Source of the DNA: Heloderma charlesbogerti
Lineage: Eukaryota > Chordata > Lepidosauria > Squamata > Helodermatidae
Assembly (NCBI GenBank): GCA_026122225.1
Contig: JANEZZ010001629.1
Coordinates: 1 to 64,000 of the forward strand
Length of the DNA stretch: 64,000 nt
Direction of reading: 5' to 3'
The notes beneath the pieces are model-generated. The model worked only from the letters and a program-made list of their open reading frames with translations, had not been told where the DNA came from and did no database searches. A program made the position numbers and the translations under genes. The stretch's first letter is position 1. Each line of letters begins with the position of its first letter. Of this stretch, positions 21,208-32,154 are shown one piece after another.

Positions 21208-22589
21208 TAGGGATGGATGGATTCCTTACTGTCCGATCCACAGCGTTGTCCACTGGAGGGGAGGCGATCCATTCCCCCCCCACCGGAATCCTCTGGAGCG
21301 GCTAGCCTATCATGGGAATAAACACAGCTGCAAATGGCATAGTGGACGCCACTTGTGGCCATAAAGCTAGGGATGTCAGAGAATTCTGCCACAGATCTCG
21401 GTGAGGCTGAATGCCAGTGCATTCGCCCCCCCGAACTCTGTGGCAGAACGGCCTGCCACCCCCCCGCCACCCCCGCGGATCCCCCGGGGACACGACTTAG
21501 CTGTGGCGGATCTTCCGGGCGGTGGCAGCTGCGGCGGCTGGTCTTCCAGCCAGCTGCTGCCGCCTCCATTTCCAGGTTTGTAAAAAAAAAAAAAGATGTG
21601 ATAGGCTACATAAAGATTTACGTAGCCTATCATGGCTAGGTTTAAAAAAAAAATGATGTGATAGGCTACGTAAATCTTTACATAGCCTATCATGGTTGGG
21701 TGGGTTTAAAAAAAAAACGCATATGCAAATGGCGGTGGCTACAGCCGCCGCCATTTGCGTTCCTTATTTTTGCCGTCTTAATCTACGTAAATATTTACGT
21801 AGACTATGACGGTGAAAATCAAGGGGAACGCAAATAGCGTAGCGGGCGCTATTTGCGTCCCTTTTTGATTCGCCGTTTTAGCCTACGTAAATATTTAACA
21901 AGGCTAAAACGGTGAATGAAAATGGACACAAATAGCGCCCGCTACGCTATTTGCGTTCCCCTTTATTTTCGCCGTCATAGTCTACGTAAATATTTACGTA
22001 GATTAAGATGGCAAAAATAAGGAATGCAAATGGTGGCTACCGTAGCCGCCACCATTTGCGTATGCGGGGTTTTGTTGTTGTTTTTTTCCCCAGAGCGCTC
22101 AGCAGCCAGAAATCCAGCTGCCAACAGCTCTGGCCTGGCTGCGCCTGGTCGGCTGCTCCGTGGAGCTGCTGTGGAGCACAGCTGACCGAGGAGGATTCCG
22201 GGGGGAGGAATGGAGTGCCTCCCCCCCCGGTGAGGATTCCGGGGGGAGGGATGGAACGCCTCTCCCCCTACCATCAACATAATCCGCGAAAGGTAAGTGA
22301 CTTTCGTACATCCCTACGTAAAGCTCTTAGCTTAACCTAAACACAGCCGTAAATGGCTGCAATTAGGCTAAACTAAGGGCTTTACGGCTGCAAGTGGCAT
22401 CCACTACACCATTTGCAGCTGTATTCTTCAGAGCGATATGGTAATGGCAGCTGCCATTACCATATCGCAAGGAGTCTGGAGCCAGCGTGCCGTTCTGGAG
22501 GGAATCTTTGGGTCACAGAAGTAAGTGATCCAGTCTGCCGCAGAGTCCTGAGACATTTGAGTCCGCGGCCGAATTCTCCGCCATCCCTA
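21208..22589. mobile_element. hAT-type element split by a nested hAT-type element
   Basis: TAGGGATG to CATCCCTA. Flanks gggccacg and gggccgag agree at 6 of 8. Its own sequence (21208-21367 and 22317-22589) includes 'atatggtaatggcagctgcc' within a palindrome and a 'taaatggctgc' inverted segment, like 47272-47903. The element 21368-22316 lies within it. Confidence 0.78.
21368..22316. mobile_element. hAT-type hierarchical palindrome element (nested)
   Basis: TAGGGATG to CATCCCTA, 949 bp; flanks cataaagc and cgtaaagc agree at 7 of 8. Compared with 14129-15104 it is inverted. In order it has two ctacgtaaatc boxes (about 21605, 21665), a cap palindrome, a ctacgtaaatatttacgtag box (about 21783), ATAGCG boxes around a central box, then the mirror set. 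AGGTAAGT at 22291-22298 faces outward; the left counterpart is mutated (acttagct, near 21496). Confidence 0.93.
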
Positions 22590-22924
22590 GGGCCGAGCTG
22601 ACAAAAACGCACCGAGTTCCACCCCCTAACCGGATTCCTCTGACATCCCCAGCTGTTTGACCCTGTTGCGTGGCTCTCAAGGAGGGACTTGGGTTGCTAA
22701 TGTTGGGTGCACAGCAGAGCACAATTAAATAGATCAGTGGTGAGATCCCACAGCACCGTATGTGTTTGAAACTAATTCGTGGACACAGATGATATGATGA
22801 ACCTCCTAGATCACCTCTTGGTTTTGCCACACCTTGTGGCTTGACAAACTCAGCCGCCCTGAGCACCATTTTATTGTTGGTGGAAAGTTGGGCTAGGAAT
22901 GAAAGGAATAGTTAATGAAAGCTC

Positions 22925-23894
22925 TAGGGATGGACGAAAGTCCCTTACCTGTCCTCGAAGGATGTTCGCGGTGGGGGGGAGGCGCTTCGCTGCTCCCCCT
23001 GCGAAGTTCAGGCCGCGGGGGGAGGCTTCCCGCCTCGCCCCGGCCCAAATTCAGGTCAGGGGGGAGGCTTCCCGCCTCGCCCTGGCCGAAATTCAGGCCG
23101 GGGAGGAGGCTTCCCGCCTCACCCGGCCGCGAACGCGAAAGTTAAAAAAAAAAAAAAAAGCCCCCTGATAGGCTACGTGACGATTAATGTAGCCTGTCAC
23201 GGCTAGATCTGCAAAGTCAGCTGTAATAGGCGACGTCAATCGTCACGTAGCCTATCACGGGTGACTTTAAAATAAAAAAAAAGTGCGTACGCTAATGCCG
23301 GCCCCCATAGGGAGCCGCCATTCGCGTTCCTTATTTGGTCGCTGTAGTCTACGTAAAGATTTACGTAGACTACGGCGAAAATAAGGTCAACGCTATTTGC
23401 GTTGCCCTTCTTTTCGCCGTAGTCTACGTAAAGATTTACGTAGACTACAGCGACCAAATAAGGAACGTGAATGGCGGCTCCCTATGGGGGCCGCCATTAG
23501 CGTACGCGCTTTTTTTTTTTTAAAGTCACCTGTGATAGGCTACGTGACGATTGACGTAGCCTATCACGGCTGACTTTGCAAATCTAGCCGTGATAGGCTA
23601 CGTTAATCGTCACGTAGCCTATCAGGGGGCGTTTTTTTTTTCTTTTATTGCAATGGCGGCGGCAGCAGCCGGTCGAAAGACCGGCTGCCGCTCCCGCCCC
23701 GCTCGAACACCCGCCAAACCGCTGGCCGGACCCGCCGCCGGGAGGGACATTCGGCGAAGGTAAGTCCCGTCCCGGGGTGGGTGCGGGGGGCGGGGGGGGG
23801 TTCAGAGGATTTCTCCCCGAAACTTGTTCGGGGGGCCGAACACGTTGGCGCTCGGCCCCCCAAAGTTTTGGGGAGAAATTCTCCGCCATCCCTA
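22925..23894. mobile_element. hAT-type hierarchical palindrome element
   Basis: 970 bp, TAGGGATG to CATCCCTA, exact 8-bp duplication gaaagctc (22917-22924, 23895-23902). The core 23160-23632 is one palindrome with arms of about 235 bp. Each arm contains two ctacgtgacgatt-type boxes, a cap with gccgccatt/aatggcggc, and a ctacgtaaagatttacgtag box. The centre is 'caacgctatttgcgttg' near 23389. Outward AGGTAA donor-like words lie at 22945-22951 (minus) and 23758-23765 (plus). Confidence 0.95.
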
Positions 23895-23949
23895 GAAAGC
23901 TCTCTCTTCAGAATTGGCCAGGTTTGAAAAGTGGCAAACCTATAGCTCA

Positions 23950-24058
23950 GTCTTCCTCAACCTGGCGCCTTCCAGATGTGCTGGACCACAACTGCCATGG
24001 CCATGCTGTTGGAAATGATGGGAGTTGAAGCCCAACACTTCTGGAGGGAAGGCTGCTA
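23950..24058. mobile_element. Short palindromic MITE (CCTGGCGCCTTCCAGATG type)
   Basis: 'ttccagatgtgctggacc' is answered by 'cccaacacttctggaggga', with inner inverted 'caactgccat'/'atgggagttg'-like parts. Related copies lie at 39995-40125, 57690-57820, 61010-61079 and 62103-62165. Confidence 0.65.
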
Positions 24059-24562
24059 CGGCTGCATTCAGGTGTCTCAACCCTAAAGATGATTACCTCT
24101 TTCTTTTTTAACAAAAGTCATGTGGCAGTTCAAAAACACTCATTGATGCCATCAATATTTATGCACCTGACTCAGCATCATCTGTGTATCTTACAAAGGG
24201 CCATCAGTACAGGATATCAGCCCTGGTGACAAGTTACATTTTCTTCCTGTCAACAGACAAAGATGTTAATATTTTCTCCGCCAGCAGAGCACTCAATCTT
24301 TTTTTTTTTTTTTTCCCCTGACATGCTTGGCCATCAGGCTATGTATTGAAAGCTAGAGCCGGAATCCAAAGAACTGCAGGCTGCGTGTATGCCATTTGTG
24401 CATGGGGGCTTTGTGGCAGCCTCCATGTCTACCCCTAAAGTTCCCCAACGAGCAGCATCTCATGAGGTGCAAGGGCCTGCCCATCAGAAAGAAATATCAC
24501 CCTCCAGCATGTGCATGGAAGAATTTTCTATCTGTGCATAGAGACAGAGGGATTCAATATAA
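24059..24562. other. No gene or repeat recognised
   Basis: Unassigned; a T run at 24299-24314. Confidence 0.4.
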
Positions 24563-24570
24563 ACCACAGG

Positions 24571-25032
24571 TTGGGATAGCATAGGTGCCTGATTCTATCT
24601 GGGAATCCAGCAGAACCCCACCCGCATCCCCGAGACCCGCCCCAGTTCACCCCCTGCCCGCACTTGGCAAGCAGCCCACGCTCACCCCGGTGGCCTCATC
24701 AAGCTCTGTGGTTGCCATTTCTTGAAAAATAAAATGGTGATTGCAAAAATGTGCATATTTGCATGTGCGTGGAAATGTGCATTTTGCTCATGCGCATATT
24801 TGCATATGTGGAAATGAGCATTTTCGCTCATATGCAAATGCGTGCATTGTTGCAATCACCATTTTGTTTTTTGAAAATGCCAACTGCGGAGCTCAGCGAA
24901 GCCGCCGGGGTGAGTGCGGGCTGCTTGCCGAGCTCAGGAGGGGCTCGAGCGCGGTCCAGAGACCAGTGAGCAGGGGCAAGGGTTAGGCAGGTGCCCAGAC
25001 AACCCAGGCAGGGGTGGGTTCGTACATTCCTA
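24571..25032. mobile_element. hAT-type MITE, inverted copy of the ATGCACATTT family
   Basis: Exact 8-bp duplication accacagg (24563-24570, 25033-25040). The left arm 'cctgattctatctgggaatc' is the complement of the right arm of 9526-10004, so this copy is inverted. Ends TTGGGATA and CATTCCTA are slightly decayed. The core has gccatttcttgaaaaataaa facing ttttgttttttgaaaatgcc. Confidence 0.92.
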
Positions 25033-25787
25033 ACCACAGGTATACAACCCATGGCTGTAGGTTGTGTGTCCTCCATTCCCTTTTCCCCACAGTCTAGTGG
25101 ATCAGTTGGGCTGCAGGAAAAGACTATAGCAAGGAGAATCTTGGAAAGAGCTTTTCTAGATGACGTTATTAATCAGCTGTTAATTTGCTGCATCTGCTTT
25201 TGGTTTTATCCCAGAATTGAGATTCAAGCACTACCTGAGGAGCATTTCCTTTCCTGCTTTTCCTCTATATAACCTCTAGGCGGCACTGTGGTATAGCAAA
25301 ATAGTGCAAATATGCAAGAGGAAATTGCACTTTCTTTCACTTTCACAATTAAATAACACATTTTCCCTGAAAACTCACCAAAAGTGCTGGTTAGACATAG
25401 AAGTGAAACTGGAGTGTACAGCATCATCTAAACCTGTGGTCAACCATGAATGGGGAATGATGACTGCACAATAAATGCCTTGTGTGGAAAAGCTCAAAGA
25501 CTGAAGAAATGAGGCTTTCTTCTGAAGTTATCAGGGAAACCCTGTTCTTTTCTCCAATCAGTGACTGGAGATAAGGGCAACTGAATGACTTTAAAACATT
25601 AAATACCCTGCTGGATACTTCAACTTTAAATACCCTGCTGGGTATTTCAAGCTTAAATGCCTTTAAATTTTAGAATTGAGCCATGCTGAAAGCTGTTTCA
25701 CTAAGGCTTATTTCTGAGTATACATGCATTCTAAACCAATGTACTAAGATGCATTGCAACATCCCAGGAGATATAGAATTGGTAGTT
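25033..25787. other. No gene recognised
   Basis: Contains a short direct repeat, 'taccctgctggatacttcaa' near 25606 and its relative near 25630. Otherwise unassigned. Confidence 0.4.
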
Positions 25788-26221
25788 TAGGGGTGCAATC
25801 TTATGGGGATAGTTGGCCATCTCCGAACTTGGAGGTGGCCAACCATTCCATGCAGGGCGGGTGGAGTGCAGAGGGGATCCTCTCCTCTGTGCTCTGGCCA
25901 CCCTGCATTTGTGGCTAGACAGATGATTTCGGCTGTCTACCCAGGGCACTTCAGAGCCAGGGGGTGGGGAGGAGGCTGGACAGCACATAGGAGGCATCAT
26001 AATGGTGTTTCCGCAGTCTCCTCTCCTCCCTGCCCCCAGGAACGCCCCCTTTTTGCCTGCTCCATGCTGCTCTTATGAGCACAGAGCCAGGGACAAACTA
26101 CGCCACCTACAAAGCAGCAGGAGAAGGAGAAGGGAGACGGGTTTCTGGGAACTGAGCTTGGAAACCAAAAAATCCTATGGCTGTCTGGATGCTGTCTAGC
26201 AGCCATAGGATTGCACCCTAA
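25788..26221. mobile_element. Foldback MITE with GGTGCAATC/GATTGCACC ends
   Basis: The left 'aggggtgcaatcttatgg' faces the right 'ccataggattgcacccta'. Both flanks carry agttt, but an 8-bp duplication is not evident, so the superfamily is open. Related to 19690-20148. Confidence 0.72.
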
Positions 26222-26427
26222 GTTTCTGAATGGAAACTTAAACTTAAATGCAAAAGGAGAACTGGGTGAATGTGCAAGGGTAAGAACCTGTCTGTCTCTT
26301 TGTCTCATATGAAGCAGAATTCTGACAAGCCTGCATAGACCTTGTCAATTTGTCCTTACGTTACCCTAATCTAAAACCTCAAACATATTGAAACTCCAGG
26401 ATATAGTGTAATTGGTGACTCTTAGGG

Positions 26428-26628
26428 GTGTCGCGCTGGGAAAGACTGAAGGCAAAAGGAGAAGGGGATGGCAGAGGATGAGATGGCTAGATAGCATCAC
26501 CGATGCAATGAATATGAACTTGAGCACACTCCGGGAGAGAGTGCAGGACAGGAAGGCCTGGCGTGCTATGGTCCATGGGGTCACGAAGAGTCGGACACGA
26601 CTGAACGACTGAATAACAACAACAGGGG
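26428..26628 (+). mobile_element. Bov-B (RTE) LINE 3' end
   Basis: The plus strand from 26451 encodes KRRRGWQRMRWLDSITDAMN, then LRERVQDRKAWRAMVHGV and KSRTRLND, the conserved C-terminus of Bov-B reverse transcriptase protein. It ends with agtcggacacgactgaac and AACAACAACA. Only the last ~55 codons remain. It is the probable partner of the Sauria SINE at 3346. Confidence 0.95.
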
Positions 26629-27264
26629 CATCACAATACATCGAATAGGGCACTCACGAAAACACGTGCCTCAGGCTGGCACACGCCTGCATTGTGGTCT
26701 TTTTGGTGCCAGGTGAAGATCTTATTTTCCCAGGCATTTCCCAGTAGGAGTTGGCCTGAAAGGTAATCCCTGTCTCCCAACTGGGGCCACAAAAACCCTT
26801 AGCTGGAAGCCTCAGGCCTTACTAGTCACCTGAAATGGTGCCTCCGAATGCTCACCAACCCTATAACCCACCAAGGTGCCCACACATAAAATGTTTAAAT
26901 GTGAGCAATTAGCCCAAGTGATTAAATAATGCCACAACAACCTAAATAAACTCCCAGGCCTCACTTACAGTGTGAAGTAGGCAAAAACAAACAAACAAAA
27001 TGCATAGCCAAGGCCAATCAGACTATGAGCCAAAATTCCTACTCGGCCCCCAAAAGGACAACCAGTAGCAACCTGCACTGCATACAGAGTGGGAGGGAGG
27101 GAGCCACGCTTCGAAGAGGAGGTCTAAAATGGCCAGTAAGCCCCTCTCTGCCCAGTGGTACCACCAAGAAACGCCAATCGTGTTCCGCTCATCTCTCCTT
27201 CCCCCACCCGCAAAATCCTCCCCGTGGCCAGGCAAGCCAGAAGCGAGGGAAGGGACTTCCATGT
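26629..27264. other. No gene or repeat recognised
   Basis: Unassigned sequence with short frames. Confidence 0.4.
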
Positions 27265-27486
27265 CTGTTGTTTTAAATCTGTTACTGTATTTTAAATGTT
27301 TGCACTGCTACTAGCTTCCATTTGGTTATTATTTTTATTTTCTACCATAGTTTTAAACTTTTAAACTTTTATATTGTATTTCATCATGCTGTATTTCAAG
27401 GTTGTAATTGTTGTGAACCTCCCTGAGAGCATTGGCTATCAGACAGTATAGAAATTTAATAAATAAATAATGGATGGATGGATGGA
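27265..27486 (+). mobile_element. L2-like LINE 3' UTR, ending in a (GGAT)n run
   Basis: T-rich 3' UTR followed by the tail 'tgtgaacctccctgagagc' and 'agtatagaaatttaataaat', then GGAT repeats. It matches the tails at 16676 and 49345. Confidence 0.7.
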
Positions 27487-27489
27487 TTA

Positions 27490-27855
27490 TATAAGAGTGT
27501 GAGAATCAGCAAAACACGAACTCGCCAAAGTTCTTCAAATTTCATTTCAAAGCTCATTCTGACTTGAGTCCGTATAAGATCGTGACCTTTGGTTTTTTCT
27601 TTTCACACAAAAATCTGTCTATATTTTAGTGCATCTTTTTCCAAATGTACACATCGATTGTACATATTTTTGAAATGTATACATTATTTGCCCATTGATT
27701 AAAGCATACAGTATTTGTGTACATTTTCCAACAGTATGCATTTTTTCATGTGCACTTCTCAAATGTGCGCATGCTATTGAACACAATCTTGGGGGTCCGT
27801 GAATCACATTGCAAGCTCAGAAATGTACAGACTTCAACTGCAGATTACATCTGAG
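27490..27855. mobile_element. hAT-type MITE fragment, A+T-rich family
   Basis: Shares 'cccattgattaaagca', 'ttttccaacagtatgcattt' and 'catgtgcacttctcaaatgt' with 10287-10679. It ends near 27855, where it is joined to palindrome-element sequence. No clear termini. Confidence 0.65.
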
Positions 27856-28119
27856 GCCTTGTTTGATGTGAACTATGTAAATATTTACATAGGCTAGAAT
27901 GGCGAAAAATAAAGGAACGCAAATCGCGCCCACTATGCTATTTGCGTTCCCTTTTTTTCGCTATTTTATCTTATGTAAATTTTTACGTAAGATAAATCGG
28001 CGAAAAATATGGAACGCAAATGGCAGCTGCTGTAGCCACCGCCATTTGCATACGCTGGGGGGGGTTGGGTTTTTTTATCCAGCCGTGATAGGCTACGTAA
28101 ATTCTTACATACCCTATGA
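27856..28119. mobile_element. Outer palindrome element, left part (split by 28120-29106)
   Basis: Contains an 'actatgtaaatatttacata' box, a gcaaatcgcgcc...tatttgcg box, a 'ttatgtaaatttttacgtaa' box and a cap. It continues after the nested element at 29107. The left end of the element is lost or replaced. Confidence 0.75.
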
Positions 28120-29106
28120 TAGGGATGGACGAAAGTCCCTTACCTGGTCCCGCAGATTTTTTCAGGGGGGGGAGGCGCTCCATTTCTCCCCCGAAATTCT
28201 TGGCGGGTGGGGAGGCGTCCCGCCCCTCCCCACTGAAATTCTGGCCAGGGGGAGGTGCCCCATCCCTCCCCACCAAAATTCTGGCCGGGGGGGAGGCGCC
28301 CCATCCCTCCCCGGCTGCGAAAGAAAAAAAAAAGTTTAAAAAAAAAGTGATAGGCTACGTAAAGATTTACGTAGCCTATCACGGCTAGATTTTCAAAGTC
28401 AGCCATGATAGGCTACGTAAATCTTTATGTAGCCTATCATGGCTGACTTTGAAAAAAAAAAAAGCACGTACACAAATGTACGTTTTGCGTTCCTTATTTG
28501 CATTCCTTATTTGGGCACGGGTAGTCTACGTAAAGATTTATGTAGACTACGATGAAAATAAGGGCAACGCAAATAGCCCTTATTTTTATTATATAAAAAT
28601 AATAATAACAATAAAAAAGCGCATACGCAAATGGCGGCGCCCATGGGCACCGCCATTTGCGTTCCTTATTTCGGCATGGGTAGTTGCCCTTATTTTCGCC
28701 GTAGTCTACATAAATCTTTACATAGACTACCCGTGCCCAAATAAGGAACGCAAATGGCGGCGCCCATGGGCGCCGCCATTTGCGTACGTGCTTTATTTTT
28801 TATTTTTTCAAAGTCAGCCATGATAGGCTACGTAAAGATTTACGTAGCCTATCACGGATGACTTTGAAAATCTAGCCGTGATAGGCTACGCAAATCTTTA
28901 TGTAGCCTATCACGTTTTTTTTTTTTTACTTTACTTGGAAATGGCACTGCCAGGACCCGCCGCCCAGAGGGACATTCGACAAAGGTAAGTCCCATCCCAG
29001 GGGGGGCAGGGGGGTGTCGGAGAATTTCCCCACCAATTTCGGGGGGGGGGATGCGTTGGCATTCGACCTCCCGGAGATTCATGGAGAAATTCTCCGACAT
29101 CCCTAA
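28120..29106. mobile_element. hAT-type hierarchical palindrome element (nested)
   Basis: TAGGGATG to CATCCCTAA. Flanks ccctatga and ccctatca agree at 7 of 8. The core 28345-28918 has paired outer boxes (28351-28372, 28408-28430, 28823-28845, 28880-28902), caps and inner ctacgtaaa boxes in mirror order. The left cap (about 28470) is decayed and an extra gcaaatggcggcgcccatgg cap occurs at 28627. AGGTAAGT at 28983-28990 faces right; ttacct at 28141 is its left counterpart. Confidence 0.92.
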
Positions 29107-29356
29107 CCCTATCACGGCTGCAAGGACGGCAATAGTGGCGGCGGCAGCCCAGCCGTGGCCGGCCAGGAAACCAGCTGCCGTTGCCAGAGCCACTGCTGCC
29201 AGAGCCACTGCCACCAAATCCACTGGCCGTCGAGGATTCCAGGGGGGAGGACCGGATCGCCTCCCCCCCATCGAGGATTCCAGGGGAGGGATGGGGCACC
29301 TCTCCCCCCACCATGAAAGATTCCGTGAAAAGGTAAGTGAGTTTCGTACATCCTAG
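29107..29356. mobile_element. Outer palindrome element, right arm
   Basis: Continues 27856-28119: 'cggctgcaaggacggcaata', a GC-rich arm, then AGGTAAGT at 29332-29339 and a 'ttcgtacatccta' end like that of 21368-22316. The junction with the nested copy is marked by the ccctatca repeat. Confidence 0.8.
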
Positions 29357-29544
29357 TTCAGTTCAATTGACTTCCACTTTTGTTCGCAACCTGTTTTTCT
29401 CTTTGTTCGAATGGGGAAAGTGCACATTACCATGCACTTTTTTCTGAAGTGTGCCCTTTTCCCCCATTGACTAAAGCATGAAAATGTGCATCTTTTCAAA
29501 AATGCACCTTTTAAAGTGCACATTTTTAAAAAAGCATATTTTTC
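29357..29544. mobile_element. hAT-type A+T-rich MITE, left part (split by 29545-30166)
   Basis: Contains 'cccccattgactaaagcatg' and repeated gtgcaca-like words found in 11580-11964. It resumes at 30167. Termini were not placed. Confidence 0.5.
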
Positions 29545-30166
29545 TAGGGATGTACGAAATGACACACCTGTTTCGTTTTGTGACATCCACGGTGGGGGGG
29601 AGGCGCTCCGTCCCTCCCCCTGAAATCCTCACTGGCCAGCTCCGCTCTGCAGTGACTCTGCGGAGCCACCAGACAGCCGGGACTGCCCACAGCGACATCT
29701 GGCCGCTGCTGGGCTGCGCAGGGACGCAAATGGCAGCCGCCATAGCCACCGCCATTTGCGTCCCTTTTTTTCACCATGATAGGCTACGTAAATATTTTTT
29801 ACAGTGAAAAAAAGGGAACGCAAATGGTGGTGGCTACGGCGGCTGCCATTTGCGTTCCCTTTAGGCTATGTAAATGTTTACATAGCCTACCACGGCCTCC
29901 ACAGGGATGCAAATGGCGTCCCTGTGATAGCCATGATAGGCTACGTAAGTATTTACGTAGCCTATCACGGCAAAAATCGTGAAGCGAATGGCGGCCGCAG
30001 ACGCCATTCACAAAGCAGTGTGAACAGCAGGTAGGTGCTCTGTTTTGCATGCCTTTTGCGGGGTGGTGGGGCAGGGGGGGCTTTGTTCTGCCATGGATTT
30101 CAGGTGGCCAAATGCACTGGCATTCAGCCTCACTGAGATCCATGGTGGAATTCTCCGCCATCCCTA
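29545..30166. mobile_element. hAT-type palindrome element
   Basis: TAGGGATG to CATCCCTA, exact 8-bp duplication tatttttc (29537-29544, 30167-30174). Core: cap palindromes with gcaaatggcagccgcc and gcaaatggtggtggc, and boxes near 29783, 29869 and 29940 (the last ctacgtaagtatttacgtag). A shorter relative of 14129-15104. Confidence 0.94.
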
Positions 30167-30174
30167 TATTTTTC

Positions 30175-30687
30175 AGTTGGAAGTTCAACTTTTTCTGGGG
30201 GGAAAAAAAATGCTCCTGTTCACGTTCACATTCAGGGATTTGAATGGGGCAAGTCTTGATGATTTACAAACAGAAACAAAATCAATGTACTTCCCTAATT
30301 GCTCTCTGATGGAAATTAATGTGAAGTATTTTGACTTAGCAATGGGTTGACTATGGGGAGCCAACGGAGGAATCAAATACAAAGTGAAGACCATTTGGAG
30401 GGGAAATACGTTTGACAAAACATGTTGAAGATGGTGAGTTGAAATATTCGACAGTCAGTAGGAAATGTGGCACTGGGTAGAGAGCAAAAAGATGCAATGC
30501 ACAGAAAGGATCTAGCCTACTTGGGGTGGGGGGATGCTCTGTTATGCAATCTTTCCAGCTGCTGGAGCCTTTCAATGTGGGGGTGAATTCAAACCTGCAC
30601 CTGTATTATGATTTATGAAGTAGTCGTGGCAGTAGAGTACAATGTTCTTCATCTGAACTTCAGTCACTTTGCTTTTGGGACTATGAC
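30175..30687. other. No gene recognised
   Basis: The first ~65 bp probably continue the interrupted MITE of 29357. The rest is unassigned. Confidence 0.35.
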
Positions 30688-31022
30688 TAGGAATGGGCAA
30701 ATTAATCTATTTCTGGTCTGTGTGCCATTTACATGCATGCACCCATACGTCCTTCCACCCCATTTCCTCATTAATCTGTTAGTGTGGTGTTAGTTTGTTT
30801 AAAAAGCACAAACATTCACATTCAAATACATATTTAAATATACATTTTTAAATGAATTTTGATGATGGGGGTGTCGGGGGTTGAGCCTAGAACTGAGCAT
30901 TTGGGAAGTGTGAAACCTGACCGGGTATTTAAGTTCTTATCCATGCTACTAGCCTGGAAGGTGTGGGTTATGGGTCAGTGTGTGTCAAAATCTGCATAGA
31001 TTGAATCCCTCAGTCATCCCTA
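30688..31022. mobile_element. Possible hAT-type MITE without clear target duplication
   Basis: TAGGAATG-like left end and CATCCCTA right end with an A+T-rich middle (tttaaatatacatttttaaa). The flanks actatgac and aatacggt do not match, so the left end may be wrong. Confidence 0.4.
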
Positions 31023-31659
31023 AATACGGTGTACATTTTGGAAATATTTCCAAATCATCTTCCCATACTGATGCCTTATCAGTAGGCCAATAGCAGGGGA
31101 CAGAAGATGATTTTCAAATTATACTGTGAGAGATGGAGAGAAGGAGATAGATGAGTTCATAATATTTCAGCATATTTCAACAATCAACTATTGTCATAAT
31201 GAATCTCAGTAGTAGCTTTTCCCATCTCCTCTTGGGAGGTGATGGATGAATATTTATTTCTGTTTTGTCTGTAACCTTGTTTGTGAGATGATCAAACTGT
31301 GTGCCATGCATTTCGGGAGAAAGTTTTGAGTATTACTGATGAAAATCATAATAATTGTAGTTTTTTGGCATGGGAGGGGAGAGCAACTGAGAACAGAGCC
31401 AAATGTCGGGACATAAGATTTGCGTTCCTTAGCTATGACTGTTATACAGAATGTGAATCCGGATGCAAAGTTCCTTCCCAATTTGAGACTTCTGCTGGTA
31501 ACATTTTCTGGGAAAATCCGACTGAAGACTAATATCAAGACATCACTTTAAATTGACAAACTGAGATTTCAGTGTCCAAAACATCATTAGCTGCGATGTC
31601 CTAGAAGGTGCTGTACAAAGTCTGGAAGTTGTTTACAAGATTATGTAACACAATCTGTG
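31023..31659. other. No gene or repeat recognised
   Basis: Low-repeat, A+T-rich sequence with short frames. Confidence 0.4.
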
Positions 31660-32154
31660 TAGGGATGTCAGAGAAATCCATTTGGGGCAATGGAGTTTGA
31701 TGAATTTTCCTAGTCTAAGGACCCCAGATTTCTTTCAGTTCCCGCTGCAGCACCTGACTCGATCTGCAGCAAGTTGGGCCAGTTTGCAGATTTTCCATGA
31801 ACTTTGTGCATTTGTGTGTGTGGGGGGGGGTGTCTGTAATTTCCCACAGATCTCTGAGCAATTTGCACAAACTACAGCCAAATTTGTGCAAATTCCACAA
31901 ATTACAACCAAATTTGTGTGATGTGTGTGAATTCAGCCGCCATTTGTACAAATTCAGGCATCATTTGCGCAAATTTGGCTGTAATTTGCACAAATTGTGG
32001 AACCTTCCACCCACCCCCCAAAAAATCACAAAAAAGTTCCCAGGGTTCGGGGAACAGCCCACAACTCAGCTCACAGACACATTGCGAGTCATACACACCA
32101 TGGAACTCCGTTGAGCCAAAAAAGAACTGGATTTCCCAGTGATGGACATCCCTG
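31660..32154. mobile_element. hAT-type MITE, ends not matched by duplication
   Basis: Starts TAGGGATGTCAGAGAAATCC like 53420-53898, and a CATCCCTG end can be proposed at 32147. The interior repeats aaatttgtgcaaatt-like words in alternating orientation (31860-32000). The flanks do not agree, so the right border is provisional. Confidence 0.6.

Noticed and set aside
20780..22651. Third nested layer with target duplication gctgtttg
   Set aside because: The right flank of the end at 22651 is gctgtttg, but I could not find a matching left flank. Kept only as a tentative outer element.
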